Position numbers and translations under genes: made by a program. Source: Pisolithus tinctorius (taxonomy: Eukaryota; Basidiomycota; Agaricomycetes; Boletales; Pisolithaceae). Taken from it: a stretch of 64,000 nucleotides of DNA. The stretch lies in NCBI GenBank assembly GCA_024663395.1, contig JANFAH010000105.1, forward strand, positions 62,001-126,000. The letters run 5' to 3'. The notes under the pieces were generated by a model. The model was not told the DNA's origin. It did no database searches and worked only from the letters and a program-made list of their open reading frames with translations. Positions 24,659-35,702 of the stretch are shown piece by piece. How positions within the stretch are numbered: the first letter of the stretch is position 1; every line of letters begins with the position of its first letter.

Positions 24659-26082
24659 GGTTCGCGACCGTGAGTTGGCACCGGAAAAACACTACGGTCC
24701 GAGGCATTACTATTAGACGGTGCCGTGTATATTACAAGTTCATACGAAGTCAAATCACTCATTTCAAAATGTCCACTAACTGGTCTGGAATGGATGATTT
24801 TTTGTACATAAAGTCCGGATTTTCTGCAGCTTATGGCCACAGTTATCCGTTCAACGCAGTTGATTGCAAAACTGGTGACCATAGAACCTGTCATTTCATG
24901 CGTCGTACCCACATGTTGTGTTATTCTTTATTACATCCGACAACAGCGATGGTCATTGCGAGGACAACTTGGTGCCTGTTTGCATGCTTCGACGACTGAT
25001 GACTGGTCTCGTCGTCAAGGAAAAGAGGAAATGCCACAGTGTGTGTGAGACAATAATGCAGGCCTGACGAGTCTCGTGGATTTTAGAAGTCGAGAACTAT
25101 CAGCAGGAGTCTGCACACGTTGTGTACCACGAATGCCGGTGAAAATGGAGATCGATCCTGGAACTGAAGGCTCCCACGTGGACGAGGTGCGAGTCCTTCG
25201 AACTACACGTTTCCGGGACTACTTGGCCGTTGGTCGACTTTCCGGTCTCAGCAGGCACGGACGGAAGAACGACGATGGGAACCGCGGACTTACACACATG
25301 CCGTAGGACCCTCAAGTCAGGCTAAAGAAGTTCCCTGTGCGTGTCAGTAGGAGGAGGGCTGTTGCTTTCGCGGGTTGCACAGACGAATATCAACGAGCGC
25401 GCGTCGATCTGCGAAGAGGTCGAGTTACTTGGCTATCTAGCGACGACCGGCTATTACGGGTTCATCCGTCAGTCGATGGATGACAGCAGAGAGACGGCGG
25501 GTATGCTGCCACTGGCATTTGATACCGGAGTCTCCGAACTATGCGGGGGGGAGTCTCGAGCCGGGCCGGGTATTTTCTCCGCATAAAAAAATAAAATAAA
25601 ATAAAACAAAATTAGTGCCCGGGTACTGCCGAGAGAGTTCTCACGGCTAGTTATGACCTCACATCAGGTGTCGTGCCTTGGGCGGGGATATTTTGAATTT
25701 CCGCCATTTTGTAGTGTATATATCAGGGATATTACCTAATGAGGGGTTCACGAGGTCTTTGTGAGAATCCGTTCGCATTTTGCAAGCAGGTCTGAGTGCA
25801 GAGTCGTCGCTTCGCCCTCGCAGTCGTCACCGTCGCTGTCGTCGTCGTCGCCGTCGCCGTCATCGCTCCCGTCGCCGCTGAGCGTGTCGCTGCCGTTGTC
25901 GGTTGTTTTCGGTGTTGTCAGGGTGTCCTTCTGGGCTGGCTTGGTTGATCCCCTCCCCCCCCTTCTCCCCCCCCTCACACCGCTAATATCACCCACCCTA
26001 CTCCTCCCCCACCATCTGTCTACTCACTTCTCGCTCCCAGAAAATTCCTATACCCGCACTCTGACTAGTACCACTTGCCGAC
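24659..26082. other. Divergent intergenic region with low-complexity tracts
   Basis: About 1.4 kb between the Pex8-like gene (minus) and the membrane protein (plus). It contains an A-rich tract with repeated ataaa units near 25583-25612, a GTC/GCC trinucleotide-rich stretch at about 25800-25885, and C-runs near 25950-25975. An acidic minus-strand frame (25748-25996) is simply the translation of the trinucleotide tract. No gene supported; it probably contains both promoters and perhaps an unseen 5' exon of the membrane protein. Confidence 0.5.
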
Positions 26083-27545
26083 ATGTCACGTAGCCCGGTT
26101 GCGCCGTGGCCGGCCCAAACACCACCTCCATCGTCATACCTCAGATTAGAGAGAGACGCTAATCCACCAGGCCCTGCTCCGCCTCCCCGACCTAGACAAG
26201 ATGGAACAACCATCTCTGATTCTGCTGCCGTAGGTGTGTGTCATTTCTCCTCCGGCGCGATCCGTTATACGTTGGTTGACGCGCCTGAACTCGTATCTCT
26301 CTCGTTGACATGGTCGTTCAGAAACAGCAAAAGTTAATTGCCAGCTCTATGCCAACAACAACAACGTCACATGCTTTCCCACTGCCGGGGAACAGGTGTA
26401 TCAGCACCAATGGGCCGCCGTCGTCTGTCGGTCCACTTCGCTTCCCATCCGTTCTTTCATATACTCATTCCCCCCACAGGGAACAGCCGACGACCGCAAC
26501 TCACTTATACTAACCTCGTCAATCTCTACCTCGTCAACGCTGACACTCAAGAACCGCTGTTCACCTTTACCGACGTGCAAAATCCAATAGGTACAGCTGG
26601 AGAGTACAACGTACTCGTCAACGACAGTTGGTTTGGTACCACTGGCGCGACTTGGCAGCCCGGCCAAAACTTGACATATCCCTTCTTTTGGATTGTGACG
26701 AGCAACGAAGATGGTCTCGATGGCTCCCAAACAACTAATCCGACATTCCTCGCAGTCCGTACGTGCAAAAAATATCTCTATCGTTTCCCCGTTCCATCTA
26801 AAACAACGTCATACTAGAAACGACATATGCCGATTCCGTCGTGTCCACTATGCTTTCGTCTTCTGCTTCGCTATCTTCTGTGTCTGCTCAGTCAACACTC
26901 TCCGTTCATTCGTCGTTATCCACTGCCTCCATCGCTTCCGATAGCCAAGCCGGAATCGCAAGCCCTTCTTCTAGTGTTCAGCCACAGCAGGACAATTCTG
27001 TTTTTCCTCACTGGGCAATTGCAGTCATCGTCGTCCTCGGATTCTTGGCTATCGTTGCAGGTGGTATTTTGGTTTGGCTAATACTCCGACGTATACGAAG
27101 ACGGGCTGTACAATCGAATCGTGGGTCTATGGGCTCCGCTTCCCCCATGATGGCAGATGCTCATCACCAGCAATCGCCCAATCTTCCTCTGTTAGTAGCC
27201 GCTGGCGCTGCTGGTGGTGCACTTGGCCGATCCTCTTCAGAACACCAACGTCCCCCTTCTGTCGTTTCCCCAGACGGTGCATCGGAAGTATCGAGAGCCC
27301 ACTCCGCAGGGGACTCAGGTCCCTTCTCGGGCGCAGACGCGGCGATCATGGCGGATGCATTCCGGAAGGCCCTGCGAAAACCCGATTTCGCTGCAACACC
27401 CGTGGAGGAAAATGATGACGGAAAGGACGATGTTATAAATCGTGAACTGGCAGAAGAAGGCAGGGACATACGCAGCGTGGGTTCATCGCGAGGAGTTAGA
27501 GTGGAAACCTTGAGTGAAACTGGTGATAGAGCGCAAGATCACTAG
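26083..27545 (+). CDS. Single-pass membrane protein with N-glycosylated ectodomain
   Basis: Four exons (26083-26233, 26322-26426, 26480-26758, 26818-27545) give 420 residues in phase. The ectodomain contains ISDSAAVETAKVNCQLYANN, NVTCFPTAGEQVYQHQWAAV, TNLVNLYLVNADT and a WQPGQNLTYPFFWIV segment with potential N-glycosylation sites. A Ser-rich stalk follows, then one strong transmembrane helix (AIAVIVVLGFLAIVAGGILV) and a basic stop-transfer (RRIRRR). The cytosolic tail of about 160 residues ends in RGVRVETLSETG. This layout recalls fungal surface sensors and similar membrane proteins conserved in Agaricomycetes, but I know no function. The chosen ATG is not followed by a signal peptide, so a 5' exon may be missing from the model. 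Confidence 0.75.
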
Positions 27546-29973
27546 GTTTCCTGTACGCGTCTCTGCTTTTTATTTTATTTGAAGATCGGTTCTCATAACT
27601 ACCTGTCCGGATACCTCGTCTGCTTTGCTGCAGTCCCCCTCCCTCCACGCCCATCCATCATGTTGTTGCATTTCCTCTGACCTGTAGTGGTATTACACCT
27701 GCTTCTCGCATTCTGACCCCTTTCGTCCCTTTTTCCCCCCCAGCAGCCACTTTTCCACACTTTCGATGACGACAACCCCCTTCGACCGTTGCAAGGTTCC
27801 CTTCTCCCCCTTTACTTCCTCGCTCGTTCTCGGTAACTTCGTGACAGCATCCCCTTGACTTCTTCGCTACGCGGAATGGGGCGCTTTTGATTCTAGTTTG
27901 CTCAACCAGTTTTCAAGTAACTTGTTTACATATATCCAACACCCTCTCAAGTCACCCACGTTCATTCCTCCCAGGCATGTTGTCCTTCCTCCCCTCCACA
28001 CATTCTCGGACAGTCTGCGCATGTCTCATTGAAACCACATGCCATGATGCCTGTCCCCCAGTGTCGATGGTACCCCATCTAATCCGCTCCTTACCTCATC
28101 CACTATCTATCTCCAACGTGGCCACGTATCAACCTCTCCTCCCACGGACAACGGCTACCTGCTGGGAGGTATGGACGCGAACTGTTTTCTAGTTTACTTT
28201 TTTCTTCATACAAGTACGGCGCCTGGGATACCATACGACCACGTAGCGGGTTTAATGACAGATAACGATTTGACGGATACTTGATAGACAGTTCATCGTA
28301 CAGCCAAGTTGTATGAGTAAGGCTAAAGACTGATACGACATCTGGGATTGGTCGACGCGAAAACGGGACCGAATTCATCGGTGAACGTCAAGTTTTACGG
28401 TCAGCTATGTCCGCGATCCCAAGGTCGCCTCCTCGGGGACAGCGTGCAGTCACCAGGAGACCATTCGGAAGGGCTGGCTGTGCTACCGTGATGACCCCAA
28501 AATCTACTGCGGGAAAGCCACGCCGAAGAACAGACAGTACTTAGGTGACCAATCTGTCAATTTTTATGATCGGGGAGGGGACACGGGCGGTGCCTACACG
28601 ACATGATGCAATTGCACCGTCATATTAAACGACCTAAGCGGAACCTCCGGCCTGTGTGGTAAGGGCCCTTCATATCCTTCAAGTTGGAACTGATTCAAAG
28701 ACAGTCCCCGTTCATTACGCCGGCGCCGTGTACGCTCAATCCCCACGAGGCACGGCCAAACGGGTGGAATGTTTACATATGAGCATCGTTACTGTTCAGG
28801 GCAGGGTCTGTTGGGAAGGCTGAGGGACTCGCCCTTCGAGATTCGAATGGAAGAGAGCGAGGGGGCGACTTCTTATGAACGCCAAGGCGTAGCCACAGGG
28901 TCCCAGGTCAGAGTGGGTGATTGGTTCCTCAAAATCTTCTGCACTTTGACCAAAGTATTCTCATCAGATTGCCTGCCGTTTTTTGAGCCACATCTCCTGG
29001 GCGCATAGACGTACCCATAAGCAGTACTTGGTTCTCCTCGCCTGTGCGATGTTGCAGCTGAAAGAGATGGCAGATCCTACCCGGAAGGGTCTGCGTGAGT
29101 CTAGCCCAGTTGAACCACAGACGGCCAATCTCTACCTATAGACTTTTCAGTGCATCTTGCTATACTATACATACCTTAAACCGACATCGATGTTTCCAAG
29201 AATAGGGTTTTTCGAGGGATATTGGAATCACGCAAAGTCAAGAAAATTGGGTAGAAAACGCGTGCATGAAACACGTGCCTTTCTTCTCTTTACCGTTTGA
29301 AAATAGAAAAAAAGGGGTAGGGGGCAGACATCGACCCATCGACATCTGACATCCACTGGCAAATCCGACGTTGCGTACTTGTCGCACGAGTGAGAGAAGC
29401 TGTCCGTACTTACTGGATAGAATGGAATGGACCTTGAAGTGGCTCGTTGTGGTACATAAGCGCGCTTTTCTTATTGATTTAATAATAATAAGACGCACGT
29501 CGCAAAAACCACCACCTTGTTTTTTTTTGGGGGGGCCGAAAATCCACTTGTCGTCCGAGGTATATGTAGTTGCGCTGGTCACCGGTCACTGATTGGCGGA
29601 CGAACATTTTTCTGTATCGCGTGTTTGCCACCGTCCTCGAAGTCTGTAGTATGTAGTACGCACGCCTTGGTGTCAACGGTCGACAACGGTCGAGCATACA
29701 GAGGCCGCGATCCTTTCTCCCATCTCTTGCTCTTCACCTGGACCCATAGATCATAGAAAGAGAAGAAAAAAGGCGGGGAATATTTGCTGACAGCACTAGT
29801 TACTTTGTCCCCGAGTTGGGCAGTGCCGCCGCAGTGCACTACAATGTGACCCTTTGTGACGTCACACGTCACATTCACCGGTCTTCCCGTGACTACTAAC
29901 TCTCTCCGTCGGACTCACCAGGGGGTGACTATTAGCCTACTGACTGCTTACAACCTGGGGAACGCTGTCTCGG
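27546..29973. other. Intergenic region, no gene supported
   Basis: About 2.4 kb. The first 700 bases are strongly pyrimidine rich, as expected for a 3' region. Further on, frames up to about 110 codons lack motifs. No tRNA-like box A/box B pair was found on inspection. The segment next to 29974 should hold the Prp2 promoter. Confidence 0.5.
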
Positions 29974-32900
29974 ATGTCCACAGAACTTAACAGATTTATT
30001 AGCGACAATTGTCTCAGGGTGAGCCCAGTCATATATTCATTTGTTCGTGCAGTTCACGCTTCTTCCCCTCAGTTTTTCGGACTTGCGGACAAAACTACCA
30101 CCGACTTCGTCGCTGCTTCCGGTGAGTCGAATTTTTGGAAGTTGTCTTATTTCCATTATCTGTTAACGCGTTCTTTTATGTTGTAGCGTCGTCAGCGAAG
30201 TCGCCAGATGCGCTCTTTGGATTCTTGTCCGCAAGTGGTCTACCCAACACCTCCGAGGCTCATACCTTCATAAATGAACTCTTCGTCCGCATCCCTCGAA
30301 AATCGAAGCACAAAGGAAAAGCTGGTGGTGTAGATGAAGCTGCAAGGAAACAGGCGGAACGGGAGGCTAGAGAGTTGAGCGCGCGGAAATATGGGTTTCT
30401 CGTGGAAGAGGAGAAGGAGAAATCAGTCGTCGTTGAGGTCAGAGAGAAATCTGCGGGAGGCGGAGGAGGCACATCATCAAGAGAAAAGCGAGGGAGGAAT
30501 TTGAGGAAGAGAGAACTTGATGCTAAGGAGTGGGAAAGCGACGGGGAAGACCAATCCCGAAAGCGACATCGGCCTCAAGGTTCTGCTTCTCCTCGAGGCC
30601 GACCTCCATCCGATGATGAAGCACTCAATATTGAAGTCGAGGAGGACGAAGAGGCGCGCAAGGAACGAGAACGATTAGAGGACTTGAAGTCCCGTGACGA
30701 GTTTGCCGAACGCGTTCGCATGCGTGACCTTGAGAAGACGAAGAAAATGGTCGAGGATCGATCCTCTCGTGCAGCTGGCCCTGGTGCTACAGATGCTGCC
30801 CTTCGCAGGCAGCTCGCGGACGACTCCGAAGCTCGACATCAGGCTCTACCCTCTCTGCGATTACATTCTCGTCAGGAATACCTCACCAAGCGTGAGATCC
30901 AGCAAATCGAGTTGCTTCGTAGGGAGATCGCAGATGATGAGGCTCTTTTCGTCGGGATGAAAGTCTCGAAACGAGAAAGACGAGAACTCGAACGGAAGAA
31001 AGAGCTTCTGAAGCTGGTCGAGGAGCGCCTTAAAATTAACGACAAGTGGGAAGGGTATCAGTTGCCTGACGATTATTTCACTGAACAGGGGAAGATCGAC
31101 AAGAAGAAGAAAGAGAATGTGTTGTACCAGCGCTACGAGGAAGCGAAGCCCAAGGATGATCAATTCGTAACGGACGTCGACCAATGGGAGGCAAGTCAAA
31201 CGCGACACAGCACCTTTAAAACGGGTGCCTTGGACAAACCCGAGTTCGTAGATCAATATGAGTATGTGTTCGATGAGAGCCAGACTATCAAATTTGTCAT
31301 GGACCAGGCAATGAAGGGAGAAGGTATGCTGAGTGCTAAAGACAAGATCTTGCAGCAACAGATCGAAGAGGCCGAGACGAGAGGTGAGTAACCAAACTTG
31401 CTTCATGATCGAAAGGTTCACAATTTTGTCGACATTAGCTAAGGGCATTGAGGAAACCCGCAAGTCGCTACCCATATATACCTACCGCAAGCAGCTTCTG
31501 GAAGCCATCAAGGAGCACCAGGTATTGATTGTCGTAGCTGAGACAGGTTCCGGGAAGACGACACAACTTCCCCAATACCTGCATGAATCTGGCTATACGG
31601 CTGGGGGCATGAAAGTTGGTTGCACCCAACCGCGGCGGGTGGCAGCCATGTCCGTCGCCGCTCGCGTTGCAGAAGAAATGGGGACCAAGGTCGGTTACGA
31701 GGTTGGATACTCGATTCGGTTCGAGGACTGCACGAGTGACAAGACTGTACTCAAGTACATGACCGACGGAATGCTATTAAGGGAGTTCCTTACGGAGCCA
31801 GATCTCGCATCTTACTCGGCGTTGATCATCGACGAGGCACACGAACGCACACTCAGTACGGATATTTTGTTTGCTCTCGTTAAGGTGTGTTACCCATCGT
31901 CGTTTGTCTTTTTGCAGGCGCTCAAGAAATCGAAATAGGATATCGCAAGGTTTCGACCAGAGCTAAGGCTACTTATTTCGAGTGCCACGATGGATGCGGA
32001 GAAGTTTAGTGAATATTTCGACAATGCACCTGTGTTTTACGGTAAGCGTCGTTTATCTTTTGATCAGAGTCCGTTTTACGTCGTTCCCTTCAGTCCCGGG
32101 TCGGCGATACCCTGTTGATATTCATTACACGCCTCAGCCGGAGGCCAACTATCTTCACGCGGCTATAACGACTGTCTTCCAAATCCACACAACCCAGCCC
32201 AAAGGCGATATCCTCGTCTTTTTGACTGTAAGCCTTCTTGCACACTCCGTTCTCTATTGATTTCGTGATGAAGAATTTCTTAGGGCCAAGATGAAATCGA
32301 AGCAGCTCACGAGAGCCTTCAGGAAACTGCCCGTACTCTAGGAAACAAGATTGCGGAGCTCATAATCTGTCCAATTTATGCCAACTTACCGTCAGATATG
32401 CAGGCGAAGATTTTCGAACCGACACCCCCCGGGGCACGCAAAGTGGTTTTAGCAACGAACATCGCAGAAACTAGTATAACTATAGATGGCGTTGTGTTCG
32501 TCATCGATCCTGGCTTCGTGAAGCAGAATGCTTACAATCCGAGAACGGGTATGAGTTCCTTGGTGGTCGTTCCTGTAAGCTGTCGCCCTCCTGGAAATTC
32601 CTTATATCCGCTGACAAGGTTTTGTATAGTGCTCGCGGGCTTCGGCGAATCAGCGGGCGGGACGTGCGGGACGGGTAGGTCCCGGAAAAGCTTTCCGGCT
32701 CTATACAAAATGGGCATATGCAAATGAACTCGAGGAGAACACTGTCCCTGAAATTCAGCGCACAAACCTCGGGATGACCGTTCTTGTCTTGAAGTCTCTT
32801 GGGATCAACAATTTCATGGAGTTTGAATTCATGGACCCACCGCCCGGGGAAACACTGATCCGTGCGCTCGAATTGCTATACGCACTTGGTGCCCTGAATG

Positions 32901-33857
32901 ACCGGGGTGAAATGACGAAACTTGGCCGAAGGATGGCGGAATTCCCTGTTGATCCGATGCTTAGCAAGGCCATCATCGAGAGCGAGAAATATGTGTGCAC
33001 AGACGAGGTAATTTTCCTCACTTTGGTCATCCCTGAACTATCTAATATGCGTCGCAGGTACTAACTATCATAGCTATGCTTTCGGAATCGTCCTCGCTGT
33101 TCTACCGACCAAAGGACAAAAAGTTGCACGCCGATCAGGCTCGACAAAACTTTGTTCGTGCAGGCGGCGACCATTTCACACTCTTGAACATTTGGGAACA
33201 ATGGGCGGATACCAACTATTCACAGCAATTCTGTTACGAACAGTTCCTTCAGTACAAGAGCCTTAATCGCGCTCGGGATATTCGAGATCAGCTTGCGGGC
33301 CTGTGTGAACGCGTGGAAGTCATCATAAGGAGCAACCCGAACACCAATGATAACACGCCCATTCAAAAGGCGATCACCGCAGGATACTTTTACAATACGG
33401 TGAGCTGGTTCATCTAGCCAGTGCGCTTTTGGTTGGTGCTCATGGTTTCGGGGTTTAGGCTGCTTTACAAAAGAGCGGGGACTCATACAGGACACTCAAG
33501 ACTAACCATACTGTATACATCCATCCATCATCAAGCTTGTTCCAACACCAGCCCCCAGTGAGAGCGGTTCTATACTACGAGCTAGTGATGACGTCCAAGT
33601 CGTATATGAGGTGAGTTGAACGGAGTTGTGAAACGACCTTCTAGCTAACTCCATGAACAGACAAGTGATGGAGATCAAGCCAGCTTGGTTGATGGAAGGT
33701 AAGCTATTTTGATCGACTGGGTCTAGTACGTGACTGAAGCTCGATGTTATCAGTCGCTCCGCACTATTTTAAAGCGGCGGATGTGGAGCAACTTGCAACG
33801 GGACAAAAGAAGATGCCAAATGCCAAAGCTATCGCGTCATCGGGCACGACTTCATAG
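29974..33857 (+). CDS. PRP2: DEAH-box spliceosomal RNA helicase Prp2 (DHX16 type)
   Basis: ATP-dependent RNA helicase that remodels the spliceosome just before the first transesterification. Twelve exons give 1,092 residues with consistent phases; the first exon is 15 codons (29974-30018). Residues 1 to about 440 are charged and coiled-coil rich, including a KKEN-type region and [20 protein letters not shown], as in Prp2/DHX16. The helicase core follows: [14 protein letters not shown] (motif I), [15 protein letters not shown] (Ia), IIDEAHERT (motif II), [10 protein letters not shown] (III), [15 protein letters not shown] (V) and [12 protein letters not shown] (VI). Winged-helix, ratchet and OB-fold segments are next ([20 protein letters not shown], and [20 protein letters not shown] near the end). 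All key residues are intact. The N-terminal part distinguishes it from Prp22 and Prp16. Confidence 0.95.
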
Positions 33858-34289
33858 CCCCGGACCCCGAACGTGGATTGACATGTCTATGACCTAGTGA
33901 TAGCAGTGTGACATAGTTTTGTTTCGTTATCAACATGGCGCTCGTTGATAGATAGGTGCTGTCTGGCTCAACGACAACTCGAGTTTGTTCATCATAGCGA
34001 CCGTTATGCGTATTTAGTGACAAGGAACTCCGGGTTTTTGATGGAAATTGCGTTCAGACCTATAGAGAGGGGTGTTGATGTGACTGCCCAGTGTGCTGGT
34101 AACCGCCCTCGGCGCCTTTGTAATGGCCATACACTTGGAGAGAAATCGAGCGCAAGCTTACTTGGCTCGCCGTCCCTACCCTCTTTCTTTCATACTTTCT
34201 GTCGTGTCATTCGCCTTCATAGTGCCCCCTCCGACGTTGCCGTTTTGTTCAAGCGCCTTGGCTGACACGACAGTTGTTTGGTCGAGTCA
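33858..34289. other. Intergenic region, about 430 bases
   Basis: Lies between Prp2 and the Eos1 gene, both on the plus strand. No additional gene is supported; it should contain the Prp2 polyadenylation region and the Eos1 promoter. Confidence 0.55.
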
Positions 34290-35464
34290 ATGGCAACCGG
34301 CAAACACCATCCCCAAACCCCTCAGCAAAATTATGAGGGGTCCTTGGCGTATCAGGATGATGAGCGGAGCCACGAAGGCGACAGCAGAATATTTGCTATG
34401 CGGCGTAGGACCTCTCAAGAGTCGTTTGGACCAGTTCGACATCCTCCAACCGCTGGTCGTCCAAACAATCTGCGTATTCTCCTCGGACAGGGCCTAGGCT
34501 GGCGCAAACCGAAGAGTGCTCAAATAACGACAGCACTCGGTCAGTTGGGTGCAGGCGAAACAGAAACCGAAGCAGACGAGCCCGTGGGTACTAGCATTCC
34601 GTTTCGTCCGTGCGGTACCTGAATACTATTACTCCTTCGTTCAGCCGAAGCACCTTCCTACTTCCCGAATTTTGCCACGATCAGAACCTCTTATACCACC
34701 AAGCACCATGACAACTCTGCTCTTCGAAATTTCCAGACTTTTATCCGTAGTACCCGCTCTCATGGGCGCGTCCGTCAATGCCTGGTGTCTCTGGAGTCCA
34801 CCAGGATACCCTCATACTCTAGACGGCGGGTGCAGTCGTAACACTGAAATTTGGGGGAGACAAACACTTCCGGATAGGGGAGACTACTTCCTAGCGGTTT
34901 TGTGGGTGCGTTTTTTGTGCTTGTCTGGTCTAAAGTTATTGTATACAGCGCCCTAAGATTTCTCTCGTCTGGAATTAGGCACTTCTTACAGCACATCAGT
35001 GTCTGAAATTGACAACAGGTCTTCTGCACCGTTGGCGTGCATATTACTACCCGTTATCCACCCTTATCCGTCTTCTTGCTCTCCAGGCGATCTGCTGGCC
35101 AGCCACTCATTTCACCCTCAATATCCTGGGGACTTGGGGTATGAATATTGCGCTAGACAATGATGCTCTTAGCATACCTGATGTGGCCGTCCTTCGTTGG
35201 ACCACTATCCGGCCTGATGTCTGTTGGGCAGTCATAGGGACTACAACCTGTTTCTCGCGGAGCATCCAAATATGGGTAACCAGCAATTTACTGCCGCAAT
35301 CTCCTAATTCATTTTCGGGAGCTGGAGCTATACCAGGACGGCACAGCGGACGTCGATGGGACTGGGGAGTCGTAGCAAGGGTGTGTATGTTTCCTGCAGG
35401 TCTCTTGTATGTTTTGATGGCGTGGATCGGTGCGTGGAGGAGGGAGGTTAGTATATGCTCGTGA
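34290..35464 (+). CDS. EOS1: Eos1-like membrane protein linked to N-glycosylation
   Basis: Three exons (34290-34583, 34645-34905, 34979-35464) give 346 residues. The first 100 or so residues are hydrophilic and probably cytosolic. The membrane domain starts with FEISRLLSVVPALMG, continues through GDYFLAVLWALLTAHQCLKL, TTGLLHRWRAYYYPLSTLIR and LLALQAICWPATHFTLNIL, then VCWAVIGTTTCFSRSIQIWV, and ends with a hydrophobic helix near MFPAGLLYVLMAWIGAW. These blocks are diagnostic of the Eos1 family, ER proteins needed in yeast for normal N-glycosylation and oxidative stress tolerance. An in-frame ATG four codons upstream (34278) is an alternative start. The last codons run into a GTTAGT, so a further small C-terminal exon is possible. 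Confidence 0.88.
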
Positions 35465-35702
35465 ACTCTGGTTCTGCTTCATTCGTTGAGTGATGTCCTC
35501 TGTTTCATTGTGTCACGAATCCAATCCAATCATCTCTTTAAATCTTTACGCTGTGTTCTGCAAGAGGATTCGGATGGAGTTGATTGGTGCGGTTGCGTTA
35601 GAAGAGTCCTTTACTTATAGTACATGTCAGTAATCACTGGATACGAAATGGATACGAAAAGCGTGAAAGCATATGTAGGAGAATAGTAACAGAGGGTTAG
35701 TC

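Noticed and set aside
25748..25996. Acidic minus-strand open frame rich in Asp and Gly
   Set aside because: It is the translation of a GTC/GCC trinucleotide tract; low complexity explains it.
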